Shown here: in pieces, positions 35,020 through 44,535 of the stretch | Layout: each line of letters begins with the position of its first letter | Position numbering within the stretch: position 1 is the stretch's first letter | Assembly (NCBI RefSeq): GCF_050433395.1 | Contig: NZ_JBNPXH010000009.1 | Location: 62,001 to 126,000, forward strand | DNA from: Mobilitalea torta | GTDB lineage: Bacteria > Bacillota > Clostridia > Lachnospirales > Lachnospiraceae | Length of the DNA: 64,000 nt | Reading direction: 5' to 3' | Notes under the pieces: model-generated | Databases searched by the model: none | What the model saw: only the letters and a program-made list of their open reading frames with translations | What the model was told of the DNA's origin: nothing | Translations under genes and position numbers: made by a program

Positions 35020-36525
35020 TTATATTTCAACCTCCAGGCTCAATACGCTGCAGGCGGGAATGGTAAACCGGATTCCCTTCTCCGTGACCTTATAATCCTT
35101 AAATTCCTTCGGCTGTACCAACTCCGGATTCTCAAAGGTATTGTGTGCCTTCCAGTCATTGGTCAGGATACAACCTTCCACCTTCTTAACTGCTGTTTCC
35201 GCAAGCACCGCATCCACCGTATAGCTGTCGGTAATCGACAGGTTATTCACTGTAATATGAAGCTTTCCATCCTGGTCCAGGGATACGGATTCATGAAGGT
35301 TCGGAACCATGTATTCATTCTCCAGTCCCACCGGCTGGCTCTCCAGGGAGCTGTCCAGCAGCTGTGCCTCCTGGTGCTGCTTATACATGTTGAATACGTG
35401 ATAGGTGGGGGTAAGAACCATCTTCGCTCCCTCGGTCAGTATCACGGATTGAAGCACATTCACCAGCTGGGCAATATTCGCCATCTTCACACGGTCGCTG
35501 TTCTTATTGAACAGATTCAGGTTAAGTCCCGCCACCAGGGCATCCCTCATGGTGTTCTGCTGATACAAGAAGCCCGGATTCGTACCCGGTTCACAGTTGT
35601 ACCAGGTACCCCATTCATCAATGATCATTCCGATCTTCTTCTCCGGATCATACTGGTCCATAATGGCTCCGTGGCGCTTGATCAGGGTTTCCATAAAGAG
35701 GGTCTTGCTTAAGGTCTTATACCATTCCTTCTCATCAAATTCCGTAGCGCTGCCCTTATCCTGCCAGTTACCGGGAACTGTATAGTAATGCAGGGAAAGT
35801 CCGTCCATGAAGCCGTGGCAATGCTCCGGCGCGTGACGGTGGGCGGCATCCAGCACCCCTCTGGTCCATTCATAATCACCTGCATTGGCACCGCAGGCAA
35901 TCTTATAAACAGGTGCATTCTGGTTATAATTTCTCACATAGGTCTGATATCTGCGGTATTCATTGCCATAGTACTCCGGCAGCATATTGCCTCCGCAGCC
36001 CCAGTTCTCATTGCCCACACCAAAGAAATCCACCTTCCAGGGCTCGGGATGTCCGTTCCTGGCTCTGAGATCAGCCATGGGGGATACTCCCTCATAGGTC
36101 ATGTACTCAACCCACTCGGACATCTCCTGCACCGTGCCGCTTCCCATATTGCCGTTAATATAGACCTTACACTCCAGCTGGCGGCAGAGCTCCATGAACT
36201 CATGGGTTCCGAAGCTGTTATCCTCCACCACTCCGCCCCAATGGGTATTAATCATCTTCTTGCGTGTTTCCTTCGGTCCGATGCCATCCCTCCAGTGATA
36301 CTCATCCGCAAAGCAGCCTCCGGGCCAGCGCAGTACCGGAATCTTCATCTCCTTCAATGCGGCAACCACATCATTCCTCATACCGTTGGTATTGGGAATC
36401 TCGGAATTCTCGCCCACATAGAGGCCCTCATAGATACATCTTCCCAGATGCTCGGAAAAATGCCCGTAAATCTCCTTGTTGATCTTGCCCAGCTTCTTAT
36501 TAGGGTTGATATAATACTTTACCAT
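35020..36525 (-). CDS. abfA: Alpha-L-arabinofuranosidase, GH51
   Basis: A 501-residue family 51 enzyme that removes terminal arabinofuranose from arabinan, arabinoxylan or their oligomers in the cytosol. The acid/base Glu173 is in FGVGNENWGCGG and the nucleophile Glu304 in IIDEWGTWY, both spaced as in characterised 500-residue AbfA enzymes; LRWPGGCFADEYHW is the family signature near residue 70. The preferred ATG at 36525 follows GGTGG/AAAGGA; longer readings into the promoter are unlikely. It has its own promoter and terminator and is divergent from an ArsR-type regulator. Confidence 0.94.
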   Translation of the reverse strand: MVKYYINPNKKLGKINKEIYGHFSEHLGRCIYEGLYVGENSEIPNTNGMRNDVVAALKEMKIPVLRWPGGCFADEYHWRDGIGPKETRKKMINTHWGGVVEDNSFGTHEFMELCRQLECKVYINGNMGSGTVQEMSEWVEYMTYEGVSPMADLRARNGHPEPWKVDFFGVGNENWGCGGNMLPEYYGNEYRRYQTYVRNYNQNAPVYKIACGANAGDYEWTRGVLDAAHRHAPEHCHGFMDGLSLHYYTVPGNWQDKGSATEFDEKEWYKTLSKTLFMETLIKRHGAIMDQYDPEKKIGMIIDEWGTWYNCEPGTNPGFLYQQNTMRDALVAGLNLNLFNKNSDRVKMANIAQLVNVLQSVILTEGAKMVLTPTYHVFNMYKQHQEAQLLDSSLESQPVGLENEYMVPNLHESVSLDQDGKLHITVNNLSITDSYTVDAVLAETAVKKVEGCILTNDWKAHNTFENPELVQPKEFKDYKVTEKGIRFTIPACSVLSLEVEI

Positions 36526-36589
36526 TTCCTTTACCACCTTTATTTTATTTTTTAATGTACTATTACGTTTATGACTTAACCATATCATC

Positions 36590-36618
36590 AATTTACTATA
36601 TTTCAAGAAAAAGGTCAA
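36590..36618 (-). promoter_or_regulatory. Promoter of the GH51 gene
   Basis: TTGACC (36613-36618) and TAAATT (36590-36595) on the minus strand, 17 bp apart, about 65 bases upstream of the start codon. Confidence 0.62.
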
Positions 36619-36672
36619 GTTGTTTTCCGTGTTTTTTCTCTGCTATTCCATCTGTTTGTTTTTATTTAATTA

Positions 36673-36702
36673 TTGACTTTAACAATACCTTATGTTTATA
36701 AT
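36673..36702 (+). promoter_or_regulatory. Promoter of the ArsR-type regulator gene
   Basis: TTGACT (36673-36678) and TATAAT (36697-36702), 18 bp apart, precede the AGGAGG site and ATG at 36747. The start points of the two divergent transcripts are about 125 bases apart, so a single regulator bound here could control both. Confidence 0.7.
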
Positions 36703-36746
36703 TACCTTATTATAAAAAGCTGTGCAAGTCCAGCCAGGAGGTTCTT

Positions 36747-37685
36747 ATGTTATACTTTCAAACAATACAAGGAGCAGAAGAGGTCCTGAAGGCCTTAAGC
36801 ACTCCCATGCGTCTGAAGATTATGGAAATGATTTATGAGAATGATCAGCTGAGCATGAACGATATTGCCGAGGCCCTGAAGCTGACTAACAGCGCGATCT
36901 CCATGCATGTGGGCAAGCTGGAGAAGGCCGGACTTGTGAAAATCCACACCACTGCCGGCAAACGGGGAACCATGAAGCTGGTACAGCCCAACCATGACCG
37001 ATTGATCATAGATTTTGCTCCGGTCCGGGAGACCAGGAGCTTCTACCAGGATGATATCCGCATCGGCTATTTCAGCGATTTCAAAATCAATCCCACCTGC
37101 GGCCTGGCCACCTCCAAAAAGGTGATCGGCGCCTTTGACGACCGGAGGTATTTCAGCTTTCCGGAACGGTATGATGCCGGAATTCTGTGGTTTGGAAGCG
37201 GCTATCTGGAATATAATCTGCCCAATCATCTTCTGGCCGGACAGACCCTGACCGAGCTTCAGATTTCCTTTGAAATCAGCTCGGAATGCCCCGGAAGCAG
37301 CGAGGACTATCCTTCCGATATCTATTTTTCCATCAACGGCACATCCCTGGGGATGTGGGTCAGTCCGGGAGACTTCGGCGCCAGAAAAGGCTTTTTAAAT
37401 CCCTTCTGGTGGCCCGAACGTATGAATCAGTACGGTCTGCTGAAGACCATCATTATCAATTCCGAGGGCACCTTTATCGACGGAGGAAGCCGGATCTCCA
37501 AAACCACCATTCAGGATCTGGACATCGATTACACCAGCACCATAACCTTCCGCCTTGAGGTTCCGAAGGATACCGCCAACTGCGGCGGCCTGACCCTGTT
37601 CGGAGAAGATTTCGGCGACCATAATCAAGCCCTCCGCGTGCGTACGTTCTATCAGGAAAGTTCCAGAGACAGCCTTACTTCCTGA
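36747..37685 (+). CDS. ArsR-family winged-helix regulator with C-terminal sensor domain
   Basis: A 312-residue regulator: an ArsR-type winged helix at residues 8-80 (LKALSTPMRLKIMEMIYEND, SMNDIAEALKLTNSAISMHV) and a 220-residue beta-rich C-terminal domain with ERYDAGILWFGSGYLEYNLP and SSEDYPSDIYFSINGTSLGM, resembling a jelly-roll sugar-binding domain. Such long ArsR proteins next to arabinofuranosidases are known in Clostridia. The C-terminal part is the probable arabino-oligosaccharide sensor. AGGAGG lies five bases before the ATG. Divergent from GH51. Confidence 0.85.
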   Translation: MLYFQTIQGAEEVLKALSTPMRLKIMEMIYENDQLSMNDIAEALKLTNSAISMHVGKLEKAGLVKIHTTAGKRGTMKLVQPNHDRLIIDFAPVRETRSFYQDDIRIGYFSDFKINPTCGLATSKKVIGAFDDRRYFSFPERYDAGILWFGSGYLEYNLPNHLLAGQTLTELQISFEISSECPGSSEDYPSDIYFSINGTSLGMWVSPGDFGARKGFLNPFWWPERMNQYGLLKTIIINSEGTFIDGGSRISKTTIQDLDIDYTSTITFRLEVPKDTANCGGLTLFGEDFGDHNQALRVRTFYQESSRDSLTS

Positions 37686-37730
37686 TGGAAGGAATATTGA
37701 ATATAAAATCCTTGAAAAATATTACAAAAA

Positions 37731-37860
37731 ATGCGCCCGAAGGTGAGGCTGACTAAAGTCAAAATTGACTTTATCAAAATTGACTTTGTCAAAATTGACT
37801 TTGTCAAAATTAACTTTATCAAAATTGACTTTATCAACTTTCCCCTTCTAGGCGCATTTC
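37731..37860. repeat. 15-bp minisatellite in the loop of a terminator-like hairpin
   Basis: Five tandem 15-bp units (37759-37833), consensus TCAAAATTGACTTTR with single changes, each centred on GTCAA-AA-TTGAC, an inverted repeat. The array lies between AAATGCGCC..GAAGG (left) and CCTTCTAGGCGCATTT (right), which can pair as a long stem. It separates the convergent ArsR-type and YicI-type genes, so the stem may be a bidirectional terminator. Confidence 0.8.
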
Positions 37861-38090
37861 TTGCTCTATTTATTTTTGCATTTTATACAACCATTTTACA
37901 GTTTACTCTTTTATGCTTCACAGCTTGCTCTCCTATAAATAGCACTGCGGCACAGCCAGCCAAGCGGTAAACTTCAAGATCATTTGCACATCTCTATACC
38001 GTTCCTGTACTATTCTTGTACTGTTTTTTGCCCTGTTTTTGTACTATTCTTGTACTTTTCTTGCCCTGTTTTTGTGCTGCCCTTCTCCTG
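37861..38090. repeat. Intergenic low-complexity region with a tandem duplication
   Basis: A unit of about 34 bases, TGTACTATTCTTGTACT followed by a TTTTTGCCCTGTTTT tract, occurs twice in tandem between about 38007 and 38075. The rest of this 230-base stretch is AT-rich with no coding signal. Confidence 0.6.
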
Positions 38091-40436
38091 TTATGCCAGC
38101 CTTACGGTAACTGTTCCCTCTGCGGCAGGGATAATCACCGCATTCTCATCCTCCATACGGAAGCTTCCATTTTCAACATCCGCAATTTCCGCACAGTTTA
38201 CTAATTCCACCTGATACTTTCCGGCAGCCCTCACATCAATGGCAATACTCTTCCCATTTTTCAAAACCGCAGCCTCTAAGGCAGGATTAGCTTTCTGGTC
38301 ATATACCGTCACCGAGGCAGCTTCTCCGTCAACCAGTTCATAAACCTTCAGCGTCACATCCTCGCCATAGTCATAAACAGGATCATCCTCCCTGGCACCT
38401 ACGGCAATGATACTGTTCTCTCTCACCAGCAGCGGAATGCTGAGATATCCGTGATGCTCCTTATACCAGCGTCCTCCGGTCTTCTTCTCACCCGTAAGGT
38501 AATCCGTCCAGCGTCCCTCCGGAAGATAATACTGGGCCGTTCCTTCTTCGTTAAAGATCGGAGCCACCAGGAGCCTGTCACCCAGCATATACTGCTTCTC
38601 CAAATAGGCACAGGCAGGATCTTCGGTATACTCCATCACCATACTGCGCATGGAGGGAATTCCAAGTCTGGCTGTCCGGACTGCATTGCCAAACAGATAC
38701 GGCATCAGAGCGGCTTTTAATCTGGTAAAGAACCGGACTACATCCACCGCCTCTTCATCATAAGCCCAGGGCACCCGGTAAGAGGAGCTGCCGTGCAGGC
38801 GGGAATGGGTGGACAATAATCCAAAGGCACACCACCGTTTATAAACATCCGGCGTGGAGGTACTCTCAAAGCCGCCGATATCATGGCTCCAGAAGCCAAA
38901 GCCGGACATGGTAAGGCTCAAGCCTCCCCGGAGGCTTTCCGCCATGGACTCATAATCCGACCAGCAGTCACCGCCCCAGTGAACAGGGAACTTCTGGCCT
39001 CCGGCAGTGGCACTTCTGGCAAACAGCACCGCTTCCCCTTTTCCCCGCTTTCTTTCCAGGAGCTCAAACACGGTTTTATTATAAAGATGAGTATAATAAT
39101 TATGCATCTTCATGGGATCGGAACCATCATAATACACGGCTTCCGTAGGAATCCGCTCGCCGAAATCCGTCTTAAAGCAGTCAACCCCCATATCCAGCAA
39201 GGCTTCCAGCTTGGAGGAGAACCATTGACAGGCGGCCGGATTCGTGAAGTCCACAATCGCCATACCCGGCTGCCACATATCCCACTGCCATACATCCCCG
39301 TTCCTGCGTTTGATGAAATAACCGCCTTCCACGCCCTCCCGGAACATACTGGACTCCTGTCCGATATAGCTGTTAATCCAGACACAGATCTTCAGCCCCT
39401 TCTCCTTCAGCCTTTTTATCATGCCCGCCGGATCCGGAAACACTCTGGAATCCCAGGTAAAATCACTCCAGTGGAACTCCTTCATCCAGAAGCAGTCAAA
39501 ATGAAATACCTTTAAGGGAATCCCCCTCTCCAGCATTCCGTCCACAAAACGGTTCACCGTCTCCTCATCATACCGGGTCGTAAAGGAGGTGGACAGCCAC
39601 AGACCGAAGGTCCATGCCGGAGGAAGTCCCGGCTTGCCGGTCAGATCCGTGTAACGCATCAGCACTTCCTTCATGGAAGGCCCATTGATCAGGAAATAAT
39701 CCAATCCCTCCCCGGGCACAGAGAATTGTACCTTTTTCACCATCTCGGAGCTGATCTCAAAGGAAACCCGTTCGGGATGATTGACAAATACCCCATAGCC
39801 CTTATTAGAAACATAAAAGGGGATATTCTTGTAGGACTGCTCCGTGGAGGTTCCCCCATCCTCATTCCAGATATCAATGCTCTGTCCGTTCTTCACAAAG
39901 GGAGTAAAACGCTCCCCCAGGCCGTAGATCAGTTCCCCCACGGATAAGGACAGTCTCTCCCTCATGTAGGTATCCTGTTCCCCGCCGTCGTCATAGGCAA
40001 GTCCCCGCCAATCCGTCTTAACATAGGCAAGATCACGCCAGCTGCTTTCCGTAATCCTCTCCTGTCCCCGGTAGAATACCATCCTCCAGTTCTCCCGGTC
40101 GATCTCCAGACGCAGCCCTCCGCTGGAAATAATCAGCTTATCCGGGGTCTCCTCTGCCTGCAGGCAGGAGCCCTTCCCCAGCTCCAGTTCAAATTCCGGT
40201 GATTTCTTCTGCCGCCCCATATAATGATCGCACCGTATCCGCAGAACATCGGGAAGCGGTGCACTGATCCGAATCGTCAGATTCGGACCGCCCAGGGTAT
40301 CCCCCCGGTGGACAATCCGGTGGGTTGGCGCACACAGGGTCAGCAGCCCCTCCTCCTGCTTTGTATAATAAACATGGGCAGGGGAAAACACCTCGGTTCC
40401 TTCCTTCTGCAGCCAGCAGCCATTACTAAATTTCAT
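38091..40436 (-). CDS. yicI: Alpha-xylosidase, GH31 (YicI type)
   Basis: A 781-residue cytosolic alpha-xylosidase, close to the 772 residues of E. coli YicI. It removes alpha-1,6-xylose from xyloglucan oligosaccharides such as isoprimeverose. The nucleophile Asp424 is in FKTDFGERIPTEAVYYDGSD and the acid/base Asp490 in VHWGGDCWSDYESMAESLRG, both eight residues shifted from YicI's Asp416 and Asp482. GFGFWSHDIGGF is the substrate-loop signature. The ATG at 40436 has GAGGAGG seven bases upstream; the longer reading to 40484 is unlikely. It follows the response regulator and GH95 in one leftward group. Confidence 0.93.
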   Translation of the reverse strand: MKFSNGCWLQKEGTEVFSPAHVYYTKQEEGLLTLCAPTHRIVHRGDTLGGPNLTIRISAPLPDVLRIRCDHYMGRQKKSPEFELELGKGSCLQAEETPDKLIISSGGLRLEIDRENWRMVFYRGQERITESSWRDLAYVKTDWRGLAYDDGGEQDTYMRERLSLSVGELIYGLGERFTPFVKNGQSIDIWNEDGGTSTEQSYKNIPFYVSNKGYGVFVNHPERVSFEISSEMVKKVQFSVPGEGLDYFLINGPSMKEVLMRYTDLTGKPGLPPAWTFGLWLSTSFTTRYDEETVNRFVDGMLERGIPLKVFHFDCFWMKEFHWSDFTWDSRVFPDPAGMIKRLKEKGLKICVWINSYIGQESSMFREGVEGGYFIKRRNGDVWQWDMWQPGMAIVDFTNPAACQWFSSKLEALLDMGVDCFKTDFGERIPTEAVYYDGSDPMKMHNYYTHLYNKTVFELLERKRGKGEAVLFARSATAGGQKFPVHWGGDCWSDYESMAESLRGGLSLTMSGFGFWSHDIGGFESTSTPDVYKRWCAFGLLSTHSRLHGSSSYRVPWAYDEEAVDVVRFFTRLKAALMPYLFGNAVRTARLGIPSMRSMVMEYTEDPACAYLEKQYMLGDRLLVAPIFNEEGTAQYYLPEGRWTDYLTGEKKTGGRWYKEHHGYLSIPLLVRENSIIAVGAREDDPVYDYGEDVTLKVYELVDGEAASVTVYDQKANPALEAAVLKNGKSIAIDVRAAGKYQVELVNCAEIADVENGSFRMEDENAVIIPAAEGTVTVRLA

Positions 40437-40556
40437 AATTCTCTCCTCCTCATCTAAAACTGTTCCACACCTTGTCAGCAACATATTTCTTCAAAATTGT
40501 CTCTGTACAATATTAATAAAATATCTACATACTGTTCGGGAATGACTTTTCCTGCC

Positions 40557-42074
40557 CTATTGCTTTTTAAACTCCTTGGGGCTGATTCCGACATATTTCT
40601 TAAATTTAGAATAGAAATAATCAATATTTCCATAGCCCACCCGTTTGGAAACCTGATAAATCTTCAGATTGGTTTCCGTCAGCAGACGCTTTGCATTGGC
40701 AATCCGGATATGGTCCAGCATGTTATTGAAGCTTTCCCCCATCTCCTTCTTAAAGATCTTCCCCAGATATGCGCTGTTATAATTGAACAGTCTTGCAATC
40801 GCCTCCAGCTTCAGATCCTGGTCATAATTCTTTTCCATAAAAGCAATCATCCGCTTTACCACCACGTCCGTAGTGGACGCGCCGATGCAGTCCTTGGCTT
40901 TCAGGCAATACTGCTCCACCAGCTCCATGAGCCCTTCCAGGCTCTCCACATGCTTGATACCCTCAATAAGCTGGTCAAAATCCGGAAGCTCCTCCTGCTT
41001 ATTCTCATACCTGCGCTCCAGAATGCTGTGCAGCAGGACCATGTTATGTATCACCAGCACCTTAATCTCCGCTTCCTTCATCAGCCTGTTTTTATAATTA
41101 TTCTTCAGATCCCGCAGCACCTGCCGGATGGCTTCCGAATCTCCAATCTCAATGAGGCTGAACAGCTGATCCGTAAAATTGCCGACCTCATTCATTCCCA
41201 TCTGATTCAGGATCTCAATGCTCACCGCTTCATTGTCCCTGTAAAGAAATTCATACTCGGACAAAAGCTTCGCGCACTCATAGGAGAAGCTTAAATCCTC
41301 CCAGTTGGCCACATCATGTCCGATTGCAATAAAGACGCTCTCTCCTGTAATCCGCTTCATTCTTTCATTATTCTTCAATAATATCCGGAGAACCTCCTGA
41401 TAGGGCTGCCCCTTGCAGATGAGAACCAGCCTGTCATCCACTTCCAGCTTATCCCCATGGGTCAGCTCCCTCATCATGGCATCCTGGCATTCTTTGCTGA
41501 GACCTCTGCCGCCCGCCGGATCAGAATTTCTCGCACTGATGATTGCCGTGCAAAAGGAATGATAATTAAAGTCCATGCCATAGAGCCTGATCTCCCGGCG
41601 CAGGGTCTCTTTGTCCGCGGAATGCTGAAGCAGTCGGTGCAGCACCTCCTGCCTTGCCTTCAGCTCGCTCAGAGTATAATAATCATCCAGATGCTTCTTG
41701 GCATCCAGCTCATCCAGAACCTCCCGTATATTCTCCAGAAGCTCATCCTCATCAATGGGCTTGAGCAGATAGGCGCGCACTCCAAGATTGACCGCTGACT
41801 TGGCAAACTCAAAATCCGAATAGCCGGTCAGGATAATGAATTTTCCTTCAAAGCCTTCCTTCTTGGCTTCCCGGATCAGTTCAATGCCGCTCATCCCCGG
41901 CATCTTCACATCCACAAGAACCAGATCCGGCAGATATTCCAGAACCTTCCGCAGACCATCCTTTCCGTCCAGTCCCTCCGCACATATCTGGAAATTATAG
42001 TCCTCCCAGGGAATCAGCTGTTTAATTCCCGTTCTGACCACCGGTTCATCATCAATTATCATTAACTGATACAT
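40557..42074 (-). CDS. YesN-type response regulator with AraC DNA-binding domain
   Basis: A 505-residue two-component regulator. Residues 1-120 are a receiver domain (MIIDDEPVVRTGIKQLI, phospho-acceptor Asp55 in LVLVDVKMPGMSG, Lys in AYLLKPIDE); a long helical middle follows, and residues about 400-505 are an AraC helix-turn-helix (LFNYNSAYLGKIFKKEMGES, VSKRVGYGNIDYFYSKFKKY). These normally pair with a YesM-type membrane histidine kinase; none is encoded in the window, so it is an orphan here. It lies 23 bases downstream of GH95 and upstream of yicI and probably controls both. Confidence 0.93.
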   Translation of the reverse strand: MYQLMIIDDEPVVRTGIKQLIPWEDYNFQICAEGLDGKDGLRKVLEYLPDLVLVDVKMPGMSGIELIREAKKEGFEGKFIILTGYSDFEFAKSAVNLGVRAYLLKPIDEDELLENIREVLDELDAKKHLDDYYTLSELKARQEVLHRLLQHSADKETLRREIRLYGMDFNYHSFCTAIISARNSDPAGGRGLSKECQDAMMRELTHGDKLEVDDRLVLICKGQPYQEVLRILLKNNERMKRITGESVFIAIGHDVANWEDLSFSYECAKLLSEYEFLYRDNEAVSIEILNQMGMNEVGNFTDQLFSLIEIGDSEAIRQVLRDLKNNYKNRLMKEAEIKVLVIHNMVLLHSILERRYENKQEELPDFDQLIEGIKHVESLEGLMELVEQYCLKAKDCIGASTTDVVVKRMIAFMEKNYDQDLKLEAIARLFNYNSAYLGKIFKKEMGESFNNMLDHIRIANAKRLLTETNLKIYQVSKRVGYGNIDYFYSKFKKYVGISPKEFKKQ

Positions 42075-42097
42075 AGCTGCTCCTTTCCCCGAATCAC

Positions 42098-44389
42098 TTA
42101 TCCTTCCTCCCGTGTCAGAAAATAGATGCGATCTTTCACCATATGGAAGATCAGCCTGCTGCCCTCCATCCGGAAGCCGACTTCATTGCCCCAGCTGTCA
42201 CGAATACAATATTTCTGATTCACTTCTTTAATTACGCAGTCACGATCGGTCAGCGATAGAATCTTTGCTTTGACCAGCTTATTGTCCGTCCATTCCATAT
42301 CCACGGTAAATCCGCCCCTGGCTCTCAGCCCGGTCACCTCGCCGCTCTTCCACACGCTGGGCAATGCCGGCAGAAAATGAAGCTCTTCATAATAGCTCTG
42401 CAGCAGCATCTCCAGAATCGCCGCCGTTCCGCCAAGGTTTCCGTCAATCTGGAATATTCTCGGAGGATGAAGATCCAGAAGGCTGTCCGTGGCAAAATCA
42501 CCGATCAGTCTTCGGATATGCTCCCAAGCCAGATCCCCTTCTCCAAATCTTGCATACAAACAGGCAACCCAGGCCCGGCTCCAGCCGGTGTACCCGCCTC
42601 CGGCCAGAAGACGCCGCTCCAGGGATACCCTGGCCGCCCGGAAAAGCTCCGGTGTCCGCTCCCGGTCAATCTGCTCTCCCGGAAATACTCCGAACAGGTG
42701 GGATACATGACGATGAGCCGGCTCTACCTCCTCAAATTCCTGATTCCATTCTAACAGCTGTCCCTGGGTGCCGATCTGCAAGGGAGGAAGATTCTTAAGT
42801 ATCTCATCCCATACCTGGATTTTATCCGCGTCCTTTCCCAGAAGCCTGGCCGCGGCAATGGCATGACTCAGCAAATCCATAATCAGCTGAACATCGGACG
42901 AAGAGGACACGCAGATGGTAACCGGATACTCTCCTCCTCCGGCAAACCGGTTCTCGGGAGACTGGGAGGGCATTACCTGATAGATCCCCTTCTCATCCCG
43001 GACCAGAAAATCCTCATAAAAGGCTGCCGCCTCTTTAATAAAGGGATAGGCCCGATTCTCCAGGAATTCCAGATCCTGACCGTATTCATAATGCCACCAC
43101 AGGTGCTGTGACATCCAGGCGGCAACCCCAACCCATACGGACCAGCCAAAGGTCTCCGGAGTAGCGCAGCCCCATACATCGGAGGACAGGGGCAGCCAGA
43201 TCCCGCCGCAGCCGAAGAGCTTTCGGGCAGCATCCCTGCCATAGGGGATCATTTTCTCCAGATATACCGTCAGAGACTCCGTATAATCCTCCAGATGGCC
43301 GTTCTCTGCGGGCCAGTAATTCATCTGCAGATTGATATCATAATGATAATCACAATCCCAGGCAGGCATCAGATCCTGATTCCATTTTCCCTGAAGATTG
43401 GCTGGCAGCTCTCCGTTGGCAGAGGATGCACAGAGAAGATATCTGCCATAATTAAAATACAGCAGAGGAAGGGTCACATCATCCTTACCCTCCCGGTATG
43501 CCTTAATCCGTTCATTGGTGGGGATATTCGGCTCCCCTCCGGAGATATTCAGAGAAAGCCTCCCGTAATTCTTTTCATGCTCAACCATATTTTCTTTATA
43601 GAGACGATTCCAGGGCTTCACCGGAAGCGGATTCCTTCTGCATTCCTCCAGAGGCGTTTCCCCCTTCACATCCGTTCCAATATTAAGAAACACAAGAATT
43701 TCCTTTGCATTCTCTACCCTGATTTTATTCCCGTCCATGGGATAGATCCTTCCGCCCCGGATCTTAAAATCCGCCTTTACACAGAACTTCATCCCCTGAT
43801 GAAAGGCCCCGTGCAGGATCATGGTGGCATTGCCCAGATCATAGGTGACGGTGCAGCGGGGATCCGGCAGACGATCCAGCCAGAAGGAGCCGCTGATCTC
43901 CTCTTCCCTGGCATAGATCCGGGTGATGATGACATCCTCGATCAGATGTCCGATCACCGTCCGGGAGATGTTTCGTTCCCCCGTGCGATAGGACACCTTT
44001 ACCCTGGCCCGTTCCAGATTCAGATCTCTTCTGTAGTTCGTAACCTCTCCCTGGTCAAGGGTATAGCAAAAATCCCCCGCCGGCTGATAAGAATCCTCCA
44101 TGGAAGGCCTGCCGCTGATTCCGCCGTTGCCTCCCCAGGCTTCATTGGCAAGAAGAGTAGCCTCTTCATACTTCTCTTCCTTCAAAAGCTTTCTGACCTG
44201 AGGTAAGAAGGAACTGCGGTCTTCATTTTTACGATCCTTATGTTGTCCCAGACAGAGCCACTCATGGTTCAGAGCAATTCTCTCCTCTTCGATTCCGCCC
44301 AGCACCATTCCGGCCAGCCTTCCCGTACCGATGGGCAGTCCACTCTGCCAGTCATCTGCCGGGCTTGTGTACCACAATGTATGATTCAA
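42098..44389 (-). CDS. GH95 alpha-L-fucosidase/alpha-L-galactosidase
   Basis: A 763-residue family 95 glycosidase without a signal peptide. The N-terminal beta domain starts LWYTSPADDWQSGLPIGTGR LAG, the family opening; the (alpha/alpha)6 catalytic part has NLQGKWNQDLMPAWDCDYHY DINLQMNYWPAENGHL and the late RHVSHLFGVFPGEQI and FQIDGNLGGTAAILEMLLQ. The enzyme inverts alpha-1,2-linked fucose or galactose, such as on xyloglucan side chains. There is no ATG: the TTG at 44389 lies seven bases after GGAGG and is the likely start. It heads a GH95-regulator-yicI group. Confidence 0.9.
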   Translation of the reverse strand: MNHTLWYTSPADDWQSGLPIGTGRLAGMVLGGIEEERIALNHEWLCLGQHKDRKNEDRSSFLPQVRKLLKEEKYEEATLLANEAWGGNGGISGRPSMEDSYQPAGDFCYTLDQGEVTNYRRDLNLERARVKVSYRTGERNISRTVIGHLIEDVIITRIYAREEEISGSFWLDRLPDPRCTVTYDLGNATMILHGAFHQGMKFCVKADFKIRGGRIYPMDGNKIRVENAKEILVFLNIGTDVKGETPLEECRRNPLPVKPWNRLYKENMVEHEKNYGRLSLNISGGEPNIPTNERIKAYREGKDDVTLPLLYFNYGRYLLCASSANGELPANLQGKWNQDLMPAWDCDYHYDINLQMNYWPAENGHLEDYTESLTVYLEKMIPYGRDAARKLFGCGGIWLPLSSDVWGCATPETFGWSVWVGVAAWMSQHLWWHYEYGQDLEFLENRAYPFIKEAAAFYEDFLVRDEKGIYQVMPSQSPENRFAGGGEYPVTICVSSSSDVQLIMDLLSHAIAAARLLGKDADKIQVWDEILKNLPPLQIGTQGQLLEWNQEFEEVEPAHRHVSHLFGVFPGEQIDRERTPELFRAARVSLERRLLAGGGYTGWSRAWVACLYARFGEGDLAWEHIRRLIGDFATDSLLDLHPPRIFQIDGNLGGTAAILEMLLQSYYEELHFLPALPSVWKSGEVTGLRARGGFTVDMEWTDNKLVKAKILSLTDRDCVIKEVNQKYCIRDSWGNEVGFRMEGSRLIFHMVKDRIYFLTREEG

Positions 44390-44535
44390 GCTGTTTCCTC
44401 CAATCAATCTTCACTAAAAAGCGCAGAAGAAGTGCTTTTTATTTATTATAGCCCAGGCAGGGCGATATTTTAACACTAATTTTTTAATCTGAATCACTGG
44501 GAATATTATAGAAGTATCAAGATAGAAAGGGGGCA
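44390..44535 (-). promoter_or_regulatory. GH95 promoter and leader hairpin
   Basis: On the minus strand a TATAAT at about 44447-44452 begins a leader containing AAAAAGC...GCTTTTT (44415-44440), a hairpin followed by T residues that could act as an attenuator ahead of the GGAGG site. The -35 is weak. Confidence 0.5.

Noticed and set aside
37759..37833. 15-bp repeats as a CRISPR or plasmid iteron array
   Set aside because: The repeats are directly adjacent without spacers and there is no replication gene nearby; a terminator loop is the better reading.
37652..37970. Short open frames on both strands across the minisatellite (Ile/Lys/Phe-rich)
   Set aside because: They arise from a 15-bp repeat with no stops and have no ribosome-binding sites.
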